A stretch of DNA of 64,000 bases from Paenibacillus sp. SZ31 (GTDB lineage: Bacteria; Bacillota; Bacilli; Paenibacillales; Paenibacillaceae), in NCBI RefSeq assembly GCF_012912005.1, contig NZ_JABBEA010000011.1, forward strand, positions 146,581-210,580, read 5' to 3'. A program made the position numbers and the translations under genes. The number at the start of each line of letters is the position of its first letter. Position 1 is the first letter of the stretch. The notes under the pieces were generated by a model. The model did not search any database and was not told the DNA's origin. It saw only the letters and a program-made list of their open reading frames with translations. Positions 33,901-42,490 of this stretch are shown piece by piece.

Positions 33901-35452
33901 AAGAGAGTTTATTTTAAATCAACTGGATGCAGGCAATCGGTATCAAATTGAAATCTACACGGAAAATGATCAGGGAGAAGCGTCGGAGAAGCTGGCGTAT
34001 TCCGTTCTGACCAAACCAGTAGCTCCTGTCAAAGTAGAGTTTCATTCAGCGAAGGACCACATTCGTCTTTTATTGGAACAGAGCCGGGTCGAAGGTGCCG
34101 ATCAGTTTATTATTGAGCGGGATGGTGTGGAGATTGCTCGTGTTCCGGCAGACGAACTGTTCTATGATGATGAGGGACTCGAACCAGGCGTGAACTACAT
34201 TTATACGGTCAAGACCATAAATGTCTCGGGCAGTAGTGATGGTGGTTATTACCTTCATGCAATGACTTTGCCCGGTGGTGCTGCTTCATCTGCTGTAATA
34301 GAGGGGCGTTCGATGTCTGGTGCAGACATTGTATGGGAACTGGTTCCTGGTGCTGCGGGTTATCGAGTTTATCGAAATGAAGAGCTTGTAGGAACGACCA
34401 CGGAGACATCCATACATGTGTCTGATTTGAACAGTGCAGAGCATTATCCTGACTTCATCATTATTCCATTTAACGAGGCAGGAGAGGGGGAGGCGCTTCA
34501 AGTACCGGAATTCGAGACGCTACCTTCCGAGGAACTGGCAGTAGCAGCCATAGCGCAAGGTACTAACACGATTAAGCTAACTTGGGAACTGGAATCGATG
34601 AATGAAGTGATTGTGATCACCCATAAAGATCGTGAGATCTACCGTGGCATGGAGCGTAGTTATATATGGACGGGGCTGAATGCCGAGCAGCAGTATGAGG
34701 TGGAAGTATGGACGGAGAATTCAGCAGGTGAAAAAAGTGAAAGCAAACGGGCAGCAGCTACGACTCTACCGTATCCACCATCTACCTGGGGCGGTGGCAG
34801 TATAGCCCCAAATCCAACAGGTACTTCGGTCAAAGCCGATGAGGTGAGTTCACAACCTGAACCCTCTGAGCAACCTGAGATAGCAACGACAAAAAATATC
34901 AATTTTATCGATATCGGTCAAACGTTCAATAAAGACCAGATCACCTGGCTCGCAGAACAAAATATCATTCAAGGTGTAAGCGAAACTCACTTCGAACCGC
35001 GCCGTCCAATCACACGTGCAGAGTTCACCGCACTGATCGTAAGATTGATGGGTGTGGACACATCAGCAAATGAGCAGCATGGATTTCAGGATGTTAACGA
35101 CGATGATTGGTTCGCTCCTGAGATCAAGGCAGCAGTTCATCATGAGATGGTTCAAGGCATGGGGAATGGAAAATTCGCTCCGCATGCGCTGGTGACACGT
35201 GAACAGGCATCCAAGATTATAGCGAACGTTGTTCGTAAAATCAGACCGGAACGGCTGATTTCTCCAAAAGCATTTACCGACCAGACTGATGTATCCGATT
35301 GGGCCAAAGAAGAAGTAGAAGAGCTTGCAGGTTTGTACATGATTACAGGATATGAAGACGGCAGCTTCCGTCCCATGCAGCACTTGAGCCGATCCGAAGC
35401 TGCAGCGCTGATCTTCCGCTTAAATAAGCTGATGCAAGTCATTACCGCTTGA
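27998..35452 (+). CDS. Giant FN3/Ig-repeat cell-surface protein with SLH anchor
   Basis: A 2,484-residue exported protein. Order: signal peptide (1-42); a unique beta-rich N-terminal domain (about 50-280); one Ig-like and two FN3 domains (about 285-550); five Ig-like repeats (about 559-990) sharing a W-(T/S)-x-x-D/H-V and (Y/M)AR-S-x-D-x-x-GN pattern; about fifteen FN3 repeats of 85-95 residues (about 996-2270); a Gly/Ser/Pro linker (PPSTWGGGSIAPNP); and three SLH repeats (about 2300-2484). No catalytic domain is recognised, so adhesion, S-layer structure or a scaffold role is inferred. The start is TTG 27998 with AAGGAGA seven bases upstream; an earlier in-frame TTG (27950) lies inside the upstream hairpin and is rejected. 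Confidence 0.88.
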   Translation: MKKSGKRVKKQAEQLTKVVLAFALLSPQALLLEWGVATVMAETVETIGVVADTSSMKAVQSSKVKVEMNSDGKYRIVLLPNTNVFYGGDTGNVSTIIDHNGSPVNFKTLPLNYYRINNNVIEMSRQKDNVEYILRVSIVNATSQGGYMKVELEAINRSGSALNLGGTFYWDTMVNGNDASPFEVIENGWRNYSGGVQVTAFYANTYNVVNADRIYMGQYSSPDSAQLTGGSSPSTFSPGQTVTASDTAAQFWWNAKATANQASRKFSTIVGIGPKNVPPSFSLTAPSSGQTYYKGEQLQISGTTRDTDVGDLLTVKWSIDGGSENILTQMTATGSNQSFNTNYTLPDTLPDGTHTLQVWVMDDKGGVSSAGTVNFTVRSFVVPGTPTYTLVNPNNLTVNWDKKANDASVTYELKNMTTNQIVDTGISNSRQVTGLTPNTNYSFAVRAKNSSASFTGYSSPSTKYTLANPPAAAAVTQSGNSVTASWNNNSNPAGTQYKTEIRSSGGQVLASGTTTSTRTEFALTGLADGKYEVFVAAMNGEGIQTPFISAGEMIKDTTGPTAPSVTVTPSTWTKEDVLVTVEEGKDALSGTQKTEVKVGPAGEWREYSAPFTVNSEGNTTVMARSIDAFGNTGQETAVTARVDRTAPTPPVISLNPTEWTKAAVIVTLTEGTDEASGIGLTQYKLGSEGEWIDYRTPFTLNKEGIIEIYARSVDRAANVSASTSATARIDKTGPEQPTITLSVEHWTNQDVTFAISSGEDIGSGLAKSQYRLNKEGPWIDYTGEVTVTDEGETIVYARSLDRVGNVSIPAQATVRIDTTAPTEPVIRLSSSGWSKEHVQFTIAGSVDERAISYEYSMNDAPYMTGNTGTVSTNGATTIRARAKDAVGNVSKEVSRIAYVDQIAPTITLAPNGHAWTDTDISTTIQYADAHSGIQELERFYQVTNSAESPDHWLEARSDEHKLSIESEGIWYIHAKTMDRAGNTYETTSSTYQIQRKPEQPSGVRMTQIGETSAELTVDLPTGERYTDGYQYEITNKTTGQTWTLDYPNHSIIDHSLSGGQVYEYEVRVRNHTGVSDAATANVLTTPAAPGTLHVRKVDSQPTLAEIQFDSVRGADAYRIIATTSDGATVFDQTVSDPGSLPYVSNLVPGTIHSISVTAMNESGAGGSSRTGFLTLPAVPGEFMAVQIREHDISLTWETVTSATYYDLSRDGTAIYEGEQTEYLDSGLDSGTEYSYALIAGNETGPGPLAGLPLLKTLPGQVSGLQVSDASTASLRLNWEAVRGADRYELWLNGEKSGTVPAGTLEWVFAGLSSGTSYQLDVQAVNGSGQGVRSSVSGTTRPESPSGLHVVQVTEQGGILSWEPVVGATKYRVVIDGQSREISDTQLAVNHLTSSREYTYEVHAGNAAGYGASNSSTILTLPSRPEGLNVTSTGETSMGLAWQAVDTANLYIVKINGTEVGRTSELTYTAEELLPGTEYALEVQAVNASGSGETAQLIRLSKPVSPAEVFADPGVHRAKVSWPVVEGAVEYVIEQDGKEIYRGMENEATITGLQDGTWHHYQLWAVNRQGTRSEATDVSLLTLPEKPDKVAIYDVAKNSLGLDFSNTGVQGADHYVIERDGREIAQMDSSETQFEDKDLSPGTKYTYAIRAVNGSGTSAPLTFSVMTQTLPLVADDITVKVGTHTLDMAWDAVKGAAAYEIHNQVTGEVQSVSDPSVHLKSMLDGTVYEFELVAINEDGHRSEPIQIQVLTKPIAPQTAGIAYITDQSAVVDLTGSSTRGAEQFIIMRDGVQVARIPADQASFEDHGLTPGEHYTYTIKTSNAAGESDSGFEVQLRTLPATIIEPIHPSMIGEKEGLISWPKVQGAEGYTIRIGDQIITTIEEGDITEVRLTHLASATRYDQVQVIPYNTAGSGSPMTVTAFYTLPHVDSLEMKIYPETDHAKLEWDFPYVNETFVVMLDGTEVYRGKQREFILNQLDAGNRYQIEIYTENDQGEASEKLAYSVLTKPVAPVKVEFHSAKDHIRLLLEQSRVEGADQFIIERDGVEIARVPADELFYDDEGLEPGVNYIYTVKTINVSGSSDGGYYLHAMTLPGGAASSAVIEGRSMSGADIVWELVPGAAGYRVYRNEELVGTTTETSIHVSDLNSAEHYPDFIIIPFNEAGEGEALQVPEFETLPSEELAVAAIAQGTNTIKLTWELESMNEVIVITHKDREIYRGMERSYIWTGLNAEQQYEVEVWTENSAGEKSESKRAAATTLPYPPSTWGGGSIAPNPTGTSVKADEVSSQPEPSEQPEIATTKNINFIDIGQTFNKDQITWLAEQNIIQGVSETHFEPRRPITRAEFTALIVRLMGVDTSANEQHGFQDVNDDDWFAPEIKAAVHHEMVQGMGNGKFAPHALVTREQASKIIANVVRKIRPERLISPKAFTDQTDVSDWAKEEVEELAGLYMITGYEDGSFRPMQHLSRSEAAALIFRLNKLMQVITA

Positions 35453-35519
35453 TTGGTTTTTAATGCTATAATAGGTTGCCAATATGATAAAAAAGGGTAA
35501 TGAACAATGGTGATGAATA

Positions 35520-36230
35520 ATGAATAATAAATTTATCCGGATATATGAAGATATTGCAGATCGTATTCGGACTGGAGAGATTGAGGCAGGTACGCTACTT
35601 CAATCGGAACTTGATCTATCGGAAAGTTATCAAACGTCTCGAGAGACTATTCGCAAAGCGCTGAAAATGTTGTACGAAGAAGGTTATATTCAGAAGATTC
35701 AAGGCAAGGGCTCGATTGTACTGGACATACGCAAGATCGATTTTCCCATCTCAGGTTTGGTTAGCTTCAAGGAATTAGCCAAAAAAATGGGGCATCGGGC
35801 TCAAACGTATGTGAAGGTTTTCGAGGAGCAAAAAGTAGATCAGGTGCTGCACAAGAAAATCAACTTTGGTCTGAATGAACAGGTCTGGGAGATCAGACGT
35901 GTGCGCAAAGTGGATGGAGAGCACGTCATTCTGGACAAAGATTACATCAGCCAGCGGCTTGTTCCTGGGCTCAGCAAAGAAATCTGTAATGATTCCATCT
36001 ATGAGTACATTGAACAGGAGTTAGGGCTTTCCATTTCGTTTGCCAAGAAAGAGATTTTGGTGGAAGAACCCACCGCTGAGGACAGGGAATTACTTGACCT
36101 TGAAGGTTTCCACAATGTAGTTGTGGTGAGGAGCCAAGTGTATCTGGAGGATGCCAGTCAATTTCAGTATACGGAGTCGAGACATCGACCGGACAAGTTC
36201 AGATTTGTAGATTTTGCACGTCGCAGATAA
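35520..36230 (+). CDS. treR: GntR/HutC-family regulator, TreR-like
   Basis: A 236-residue repressor. An N-terminal winged helix (1-70; recognition region TSRETIRKALKMLYEEGYIQ) is followed by a UTRA ligand-binding domain (about 75-236). Similarity to B. subtilis TreR, the trehalose-6-phosphate-responsive repressor, is strong along the whole length, including FPISGLVSFKELA, DGEHVILDKDYI and the C-terminal YTESRHRPDKFRFVDFARR. No treP or treA gene is within this window. The next genes are a DUF5107-TPR protein and a GH35 beta-galactosidase, so either the trehalose genes are elsewhere or the target has changed. The ribosome-binding site is weak. Confidence 0.85.
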   Translation: MNNKFIRIYEDIADRIRTGEIEAGTLLQSELDLSESYQTSRETIRKALKMLYEEGYIQKIQGKGSIVLDIRKIDFPISGLVSFKELAKKMGHRAQTYVKVFEEQKVDQVLHKKINFGLNEQVWEIRRVRKVDGEHVILDKDYISQRLVPGLSKEICNDSIYEYIEQELGLSISFAKKEILVEEPTAEDRELLDLEGFHNVVVVRSQVYLEDASQFQYTESRHRPDKFRFVDFARRR

Positions 36231-36247
36231 GTTAATCAAGATCAATC

Positions 36248-36294
36248 AGAGAGTACCTTTCACTGCATTATTTGGTGGATCGGTACTCTCTTTG
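36248..36294 (+). terminator. Terminator after treR
   Basis: AGAGAGTACC (36248-36257) pairs with GGTACTCTCT (36282-36291), followed by a short T run. Confidence 0.65.
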
Positions 36295-36403
36295 GTTATG
36301 GGGAAATCCGAAGATCGTCCATCAAGAACCGCTTAATGTCAATGTTCTTCCTTCATGCTGGAGCGTATGATCATCATATACACGAGGCCAAGGAGTGAGG
36401 GAA

Positions 36404-39400
36404 TTGAATCACGTGACAGCGAAATCGAACGTACGCATATGGGAAGAAACCAGAGACATTCCAACCTATGGTACTGGTAAACCGGACAAAAATCCGATGT
36501 TTCTCGAAAAGCGAATCTATCAGGGCAGTTCGGGTAAGGTGTACCCGTATCCCGTGATCGACAGCATTGAAGATGAAGTAAAAATGAAATCGTATCGATT
36601 AATTATTCTCGAAAATGAATACGTTCGTATCGAGATGATGCCTGAACTGGGTGGACGTATCTATCGTGCGTTGGATCGGACTAACGACTACGATTTTGTA
36701 TATTATAACCGGGTGATTAAACCTGCGCTTGTGGGTCTGGCAGGGCCATGGATTTCAGGCGGAATTGAATTCAACTGGCCACAGCATCATCGGCCGAACA
36801 CGTTTGGTCCAGTCGATTATACATTTGACAGTAATGAAGATGGAAGCGCTACCTTATGGGTGGGTGAGATTGATCGTATGTATGGTACCAAAATGACCGC
36901 GGGCTTCACATTACATCCCGGCAAAGCCTATCTTGAAATCCATGCTGAGGTATACAATCGCACCAGCACACCTCAAACTTTTCTATGGTGGGCCAATCCG
37001 GCTGTAGCCGTCAACGATCATACGCAATCGGTGTTTCCACCTGATGTAACGGCTGTATTGGATCATGGCAAACGGGACGTATCCCGGTTTCCGATTGCAA
37101 CCGGAACCTATTATAAGATGGACTATTCCGAAGGTGTGGATATCTCGCGATACAAAAACATACCGGTTCCAACATCCTACATGGCGTATAAGTCGGATTA
37201 TAATTTCGTAGGCGGCTATGACCACGGAGTTCAGGCAGGTTTGTTACATGTAGCCAATCACCATATCTCACCCGGCAAGAAACAATGGACCTGGGGGAAC
37301 GGGGCATTCGGGCAAGCCTGGGATCGACAGTTAACGGACGAGGATGGACCTTATATTGAATTAATGACAGGCATCTATACCGATAATCAGCCTGATTTTA
37401 CATGGTTACAGCCCTATGAAGCGAAATCATTTTCGCAGTATTTTATGCCGTATAAAGGAATTGGCATGGTCAAAAATGCAACGATTGATGCAGCGGTTAA
37501 TCTGGAAATGGACGAAACGACAGGAACGGTAACTGTGATGGTATATGCGACGTCGGTTTTTGAACAAGTGACCGTTGAAGTGATAGGACCAACTGCGGTA
37601 TATATTCATGAGAGATGCAATATTTCACCTACGCAATTATATAAGTCTTCATTCCCGTGGAGCGGACAAGATGAATGGCATCAGTTGAAGTTAAGTGTTC
37701 GAACTGCGGACGGAAGACTGCTTGTGGCCTATCAACCTGAACGGTCCGAGATTCAGGAAGTTCCCGATCCGGCAAAACCACTCCCGCTCCCATCCGAGAT
37801 TCGTACGAATGAACAACTATATCTGGCTGGTCTGCATCTGGAGCAATATCGGCATGCCACGTATGAACCGGAACCTTATTATTTGGAAGGCTTGAAGCGT
37901 GATGCAACGGATATCCGTCTAAACATTGCGTATGGCACATTACTGCTGCGTAGAGGATTGTTACAAGATGCTGAGAAGCATTTCAGACAGGCCGTACAAT
38001 CGCTGACGTGGAAAAATACGAATCCATATGATAGTGAAGCTTATTATCAGCTCGGTCTCAGTTTGAAACTACAGGGGAGACAGGAAGAATCCTATGCAGC
38101 TCTCTATAAAGCCGTATGGTCTGCACAGTATCAGGATACGGGTTATTACATGCTTGCTCAGATCGATACGGGGCAACATCGGTATATCGAAGCGCTGGAT
38201 CACATTGAACGTTCGCTGGTCCGTAACGCCAGAAACTACAAGGCTCGTCATCTGAAGGTGGCTCTGCTGCGTAGATTGGGTCAGGATAAACGGGCCATTC
38301 AATATGCGCATGAAACGTTGGAACTGGACCAGGTTGAATTTGGAGCTGCACATGAATTAGCCCTGATCTACAGCAAAGCGACTGTACCTTCAGAGAAAGA
38401 GCAAGTGGAGCAAGCTCGTGAGCATTTCCATCGTCTGATGCGAGGAGACGTTCATAATTATCTGAATCTGGCCGCGGATTATACCGAGAGTGGATTATGG
38501 GAAGAAGCACTGACGGTACTCTCCTATGTTGAATCCGAAGTTTCACAACAGTATCCCATGGTTGGTTATGCGGAGGCCTACTTGTATCGTCAGTTGGGGG
38601 ATGTGGAACAGGCACGAGAATATCAAAAGCAGGGGAAAGCTGCTCCAACCGATTATTGTTTTCCTAACACGCTATTTGAATTCCTGGTGCTTCAGGATGT
38701 ATTGGCAGTGGATTCGAATGATGCGCGTGCTCACTATTACCTGGGAAATTGGCTGTATGATCATAAACGCTACGAGGAAGCGATCACTCATTGGGAAACT
38801 TCGCGTGAGGCGGATGATGCCTATTCGACTGTACATCGGAATCTGGGACTGGCTTATTATAACAAGCTGAATCGGCCCGATCTTGCACTGGCATCTTTAG
38901 AGGAAGCTTTCCGGTTGGATTCACAGGATGCCCGAATCTTCTACGAGTTGGATCAATTGCGCAAGAAGATGGGATATTCTTGTGAGCGTCGAATTAAATT
39001 GTTGGAACAACATATAGAGTTGGTTCATCACCGTGATGATCTGTATATCGAGTGGGTGACTCTATTAAATATGCAGGGTAGTCATCAGGAAGCATGGGAT
39101 GCTCTTCAGGCACGGCGGTTTCATCCCTGGGAGGGTGGAGAAGGCAAAGTTACAGGACAATATGTTACGGCACTGACGGAACTGGCGAAGCAAAATCTGG
39201 AGAAACAACAACCTGAACTAGCATTGGAGCTGTTGCAGAAGGCTTTGGTTTACCCGGAGAACTTAGGTGAAGGTAAACTGGAGGGAGCTGTAGACAATCC
39301 ATTGTACTTTTATCTGGGCTGTGCCTACCAGCAACTGAAGAATAATCAGGCTGCAGAGGAGAATTTCCACAGAGCATCAATTGGTCTAAACGAACCGGCA

Positions 39401-39742
39401 AGCGCGATGTTCTATAATGATCAGCCGCCGGAATCGATCTATTATCAGGGACTGGCCTGGCATAAGCTTGGCAATGTTAAGGAAGCAAACAGGCGCTTCA
39501 ACAAACTGATTGATTATGCCGAAAGACATATGCAAGATCACATCCGAATGGATTACTTTGCGGTCTCTCTGCCCGATTTTCTAGTATTCGACGACGATCT
39601 AGATCAGCGAAATGAAGAACATTGCCGGTATATGCGGGCATTGGGTCTTCTGGGACTGGGTCGGACGAATGAGGCAAAAGATGAGTTGGAGCGAGTACTG
39701 GAGAAGAACCCGAATCATCAAGGGGCAATCGTCCATCGATAA
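36404..39742 (+). CDS. DUF5107 and TPR-repeat protein
   Basis: A 1,112-residue cytoplasmic protein without a signal peptide. The N-terminal 330 residues are a DUF5107-type domain resembling aldose-mutarotase/galactose-binding beta-sandwich folds (ENEYVRIEMMPELGGRIYRA; GGIEFNWPQHHRPNTFGP). The rest (about 460-1110) is a chain of TPR-like helical pairs (for example DAEKHFRQAVQSL, ARAHYYLGNWLYDHKRYEEA), with an atypical middle. The start is TTG 36404 with AAGGAG eight bases upstream; a GTG at 36395 overlaps that site. The GH35 gene follows 44 bases later, so they probably form an operon for intracellular handling of a galactoside. Biochemical activity is unproven for this family. Confidence 0.85.
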   Translation: MNHVTAKSNVRIWEETRDIPTYGTGKPDKNPMFLEKRIYQGSSGKVYPYPVIDSIEDEVKMKSYRLIILENEYVRIEMMPELGGRIYRALDRTNDYDFVYYNRVIKPALVGLAGPWISGGIEFNWPQHHRPNTFGPVDYTFDSNEDGSATLWVGEIDRMYGTKMTAGFTLHPGKAYLEIHAEVYNRTSTPQTFLWWANPAVAVNDHTQSVFPPDVTAVLDHGKRDVSRFPIATGTYYKMDYSEGVDISRYKNIPVPTSYMAYKSDYNFVGGYDHGVQAGLLHVANHHISPGKKQWTWGNGAFGQAWDRQLTDEDGPYIELMTGIYTDNQPDFTWLQPYEAKSFSQYFMPYKGIGMVKNATIDAAVNLEMDETTGTVTVMVYATSVFEQVTVEVIGPTAVYIHERCNISPTQLYKSSFPWSGQDEWHQLKLSVRTADGRLLVAYQPERSEIQEVPDPAKPLPLPSEIRTNEQLYLAGLHLEQYRHATYEPEPYYLEGLKRDATDIRLNIAYGTLLLRRGLLQDAEKHFRQAVQSLTWKNTNPYDSEAYYQLGLSLKLQGRQEESYAALYKAVWSAQYQDTGYYMLAQIDTGQHRYIEALDHIERSLVRNARNYKARHLKVALLRRLGQDKRAIQYAHETLELDQVEFGAAHELALIYSKATVPSEKEQVEQAREHFHRLMRGDVHNYLNLAADYTESGLWEEALTVLSYVESEVSQQYPMVGYAEAYLYRQLGDVEQAREYQKQGKAAPTDYCFPNTLFEFLVLQDVLAVDSNDARAHYYLGNWLYDHKRYEEAITHWETSREADDAYSTVHRNLGLAYYNKLNRPDLALASLEEAFRLDSQDARIFYELDQLRKKMGYSCERRIKLLEQHIELVHHRDDLYIEWVTLLNMQGSHQEAWDALQARRFHPWEGGEGKVTGQYVTALTELAKQNLEKQQPELALELLQKALVYPENLGEGKLEGAVDNPLYFYLGCAYQQLKNNQAAEENFHRASIGLNEPASAMFYNDQPPESIYYQGLAWHKLGNVKEANRRFNKLIDYAERHMQDHIRMDYFAVSLPDFLVFDDDLDQRNEEHCRYMRALGLLGLGRTNEAKDELERVLEKNPNHQGAIVHR

Positions 39743-39786
39743 TCGTTTCAACACATCCCATTTATATCGAAGGAGTTATATAATCC

Positions 39787-42126
39787 ATGAATGATAATAT
39801 AGCAGGTAGCCATATTCGCTTTATATTGGATGCGGAAGATAAAGAGATTCGTGCGGGTCGCATGACTGGTAGTGGTGGCAAGAATCCAAGAGGGGAGTCG
39901 TATGACTTTACCAACTATTATATGGTCCATAACGATAAGCCCTACATTCCTGTGGTTGGTGAATTTCACTTCTCCAGATTCGCTTACTTGCAGTGGGAAG
40001 AAGAATTACTGAAGATGAAGGCAGGCGGGGTGAACATCGTCGCTTCTTATGTCTTCTGGAATTTTCACGAGGAGCAGGAAGGCGAGTTTAATTGGTCAGG
40101 AAACCTGAACTTGCGGCACTTTGTGGATCTGTGTGGCAAACATCAGCTGCCTCTGATTGTACGGATTGGTCCATTCTGTCATGGGGAAGTTCGTAATGGA
40201 GGGATGCCAGATTGGTTATTTAGTTACCCATTTGAAGTTAGATCGAATGATGAAGGGTATCTGTATTATGCCAAGCGATTATATAGGGAGATTGCCCGTC
40301 AGCTTAATGGCTGTTTTCACCAGGAGGGTGGGCCCGTTATAGCCGTACAGTTGGAAAATGAGTACATGCACGCTGGCGCACCCATGGACGCCTGGGGATA
40401 TATACGTGAAAAGTATATTTCCTCCGGCCGGGACGGGCGGGAACATCTAAAGGTGCTTCGCCGTATTGCCGAAGAAGTCGGCATGAAACCCATGTTCTAT
40501 ACTGCCACGGCTTGGGGTAATGCTGCGGTGCCCGAAGAAGGCACGTTGCCGATGCTTGCGGGGTATGCGTACACACCATGGATTCCCAATCAGCCTCCAA
40601 GCCGGGAGTATTTATTCCGGGATCTGCATATGAATCCTGTGGAGGAAGTGGATTATGACAGTCTGGAGTATCCTGCTGCATATTGCGAACTTGCTGGCGG
40701 CATGCAGGTCAGTTATCACGCTCGACCAGTTGTAGACGCGGACAGTGTTGAGGCGATGACCATTGTGAAGCTGGCAAATGGCAGTAATCTCGTTGGATAT
40801 TACATGTATCATGGTGGTACCAATCCCGTAGGGCAAAAATCTTATATGAACGAACAGGCATTGCCGAAAATGACGTATGACTACCAAGCCCCGCTCGGAG
40901 AATTTGGACGTGTTGGTGAATCGTATGACCGCATTCGTACCTTGTCCATGTTCCTGGAAGGATACGGTGATTTACTTGCACCAATGGGCTGTGTTGTACC
41001 GGATGGTCAACATGCGATAACACCGGAGAACACGATGGATATGCGTTGGTCTGTTCGCCAACAAGATGGCTCGGGATTCCTGTTCATGAATAATTATCAG
41101 GATCATGTGGCGATGCCTGATCGTGATATACAATTGGAGCTGCATACCAGCAAAGGGACTGCTTCTTATCCAAGAGAAGGAACGATGCAACTGAAATCCG
41201 GCATGGCAGCCATTCTGCCTTTCCATATGAATCTGAGTGGAATGAAGATCATTAGTGCTACCGTTCAGCCACTGACCCGATTTATGGTAAATCAGGAGCT
41301 TACGGCTGTCTTTTATGCCCATGAAGGTATGGCGCCTGAGTATGTTATTGATACATCATCTGTTACGAATGTGGATATGCCCGAAGGCACAGTATCGGAG
41401 CAGGGAAATGAAGTTGCGATACACCCGATTGCTGGCAAGGACCATCATCTGCGAATCACAACATCGGATGGTGTGGAAATACGAATCATTACGTTGACCC
41501 GTGAAGAGGCATTGCACGCCTACCGTTTCCATGTGGGCGGAGAAGAGAGACTTATCATCAGCAACAGTCATCTGTATCTACAGAATGAGATGCTCATATG
41601 CACATCCGTAGAGCAAGCAGAGTTTGAGGTATCCGTTTATCCCGGAGCAGGACAGATTACCGCTTCTGAATATGCCGTCTCAACCCAGTCTAAGCAAGGA
41701 GTATTCGATACGTATACATTCCAAGTTTCGCCTTACGAGCCTGCTGTAGAGGTTGATTATCCGAAAGAGTATGCAGTAACACTGAGATTGGACACAGCGT
41801 GGCCGGAACAAGTAGATGACGTGTGGGTTGAGATTGATTATGAAGGAGACGTTGCTGCAGCACATATTCATCATCAGATGTTAACAGATCATATTCACTA
41901 TGGGCACAGCTGGATACTTGGTTTGAAGCAATCCCGTCATTTGTTGGCTGATCACGCGCTTCGTCTGTCTATAACCCCAATTCGAAAAGGGACGACTGAG
42001 AGTTATGTGAATCAGGCTTATGTGGAGCGGTTTGAGGGCGTGGAGATCGGAAAATTTAATGAGATTCGGGTGAAACCACAGTACCGGGTGGGGCTGGTAC
42101 TGGTGGGAGTTAGGGAAGACGCTTAG
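39787..42126 (+). CDS. GH35 beta-galactosidase
   Basis: A 779-residue glycoside hydrolase family 35 enzyme, without a signal peptide, so intracellular. It removes terminal beta-D-galactosyl residues by a retaining mechanism. The acid/base is E192 in AVQLENEY and the nucleophile is E301 in YCELAGGMQ, with FHFSRFAYLQWEEEL and FWNFHEE near the N-terminus as in the family. The C-terminal part (about 390-779) is beta-sandwich. AAGGAG lies eight bases before ATG. It is second in the DUF5107-TPR operon, and it ends before a terminator. Confidence 0.93.
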   Translation: MNDNIAGSHIRFILDAEDKEIRAGRMTGSGGKNPRGESYDFTNYYMVHNDKPYIPVVGEFHFSRFAYLQWEEELLKMKAGGVNIVASYVFWNFHEEQEGEFNWSGNLNLRHFVDLCGKHQLPLIVRIGPFCHGEVRNGGMPDWLFSYPFEVRSNDEGYLYYAKRLYREIARQLNGCFHQEGGPVIAVQLENEYMHAGAPMDAWGYIREKYISSGRDGREHLKVLRRIAEEVGMKPMFYTATAWGNAAVPEEGTLPMLAGYAYTPWIPNQPPSREYLFRDLHMNPVEEVDYDSLEYPAAYCELAGGMQVSYHARPVVDADSVEAMTIVKLANGSNLVGYYMYHGGTNPVGQKSYMNEQALPKMTYDYQAPLGEFGRVGESYDRIRTLSMFLEGYGDLLAPMGCVVPDGQHAITPENTMDMRWSVRQQDGSGFLFMNNYQDHVAMPDRDIQLELHTSKGTASYPREGTMQLKSGMAAILPFHMNLSGMKIISATVQPLTRFMVNQELTAVFYAHEGMAPEYVIDTSSVTNVDMPEGTVSEQGNEVAIHPIAGKDHHLRITTSDGVEIRIITLTREEALHAYRFHVGGEERLIISNSHLYLQNEMLICTSVEQAEFEVSVYPGAGQITASEYAVSTQSKQGVFDTYTFQVSPYEPAVEVDYPKEYAVTLRLDTAWPEQVDDVWVEIDYEGDVAAAHIHHQMLTDHIHYGHSWILGLKQSRHLLADHALRLSITPIRKGTTESYVNQAYVERFEGVEIGKFNEIRVKPQYRVGLVLVGVREDA

Positions 42127-42197
42127 TCTAAATCAGGAGTTAAACAACAGATAAACAAGACTTAAACAAGAGTTAACTGATGTTTATGATACAGAGG

Positions 42198-42240
42198 GGT
42201 TCTTTCTCCGAGCAATTGTGAGGGGAGAGAGCCTTTTTTT
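42198..42240 (+). terminator. Terminator after GH35 gene
   Basis: GGTTCTTTCTCC pairs imperfectly (one G-T pair, two-base bulge) with GGGAGAGAGCC, followed by T7. Confidence 0.75.
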
Positions 42241-42287
42241 GCTGTGTGATGTAAAAACAAATGATTCCTAATCATGGTAAAAACATC

Positions 42288-42316
42288 TTGACTAGTAAGC
42301 GTTTTCATTTTATTAT
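42288..42316 (+). promoter_or_regulatory. Promoter of the mannanase gene
   Basis: TTGACT (42288-42293), a 17-base spacer and TATTAT (42311-42316). A leader of about 165 nt follows, AT-rich with no clear structure. Confidence 0.65.
42293..42307 (+). promoter_or_regulatory. cre-like site in the mannanase promoter spacer
   Basis: TAGTAAGCGTTTTCA matches the CcpA cre consensus with one mismatch and lies between -35 and -10, a classical position for catabolite repression. Confidence 0.6.
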
Positions 42317-42490
42317 AACCTCATAACCTTATCGATAAAGTTAATTTAACATAATTACGCAAATTAATTAGGGTGTGTAATCAAGGTTTAATTAGGGGCA
42401 GGTTAATTCTATTACCAACGATTTTAGTTAACTTCTTGCCTTGAGCAGGGTTAATTGAAATAAAAAACAAATACAGGAGGTTCCAAACGA

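Noticed and set aside
29675..34800. Repeated FN3/Ig segments as a DNA repeat array or CRISPR
   Set aside because: The units are similar only at protein level, 85-110 residues long, and in one continuous reading frame.
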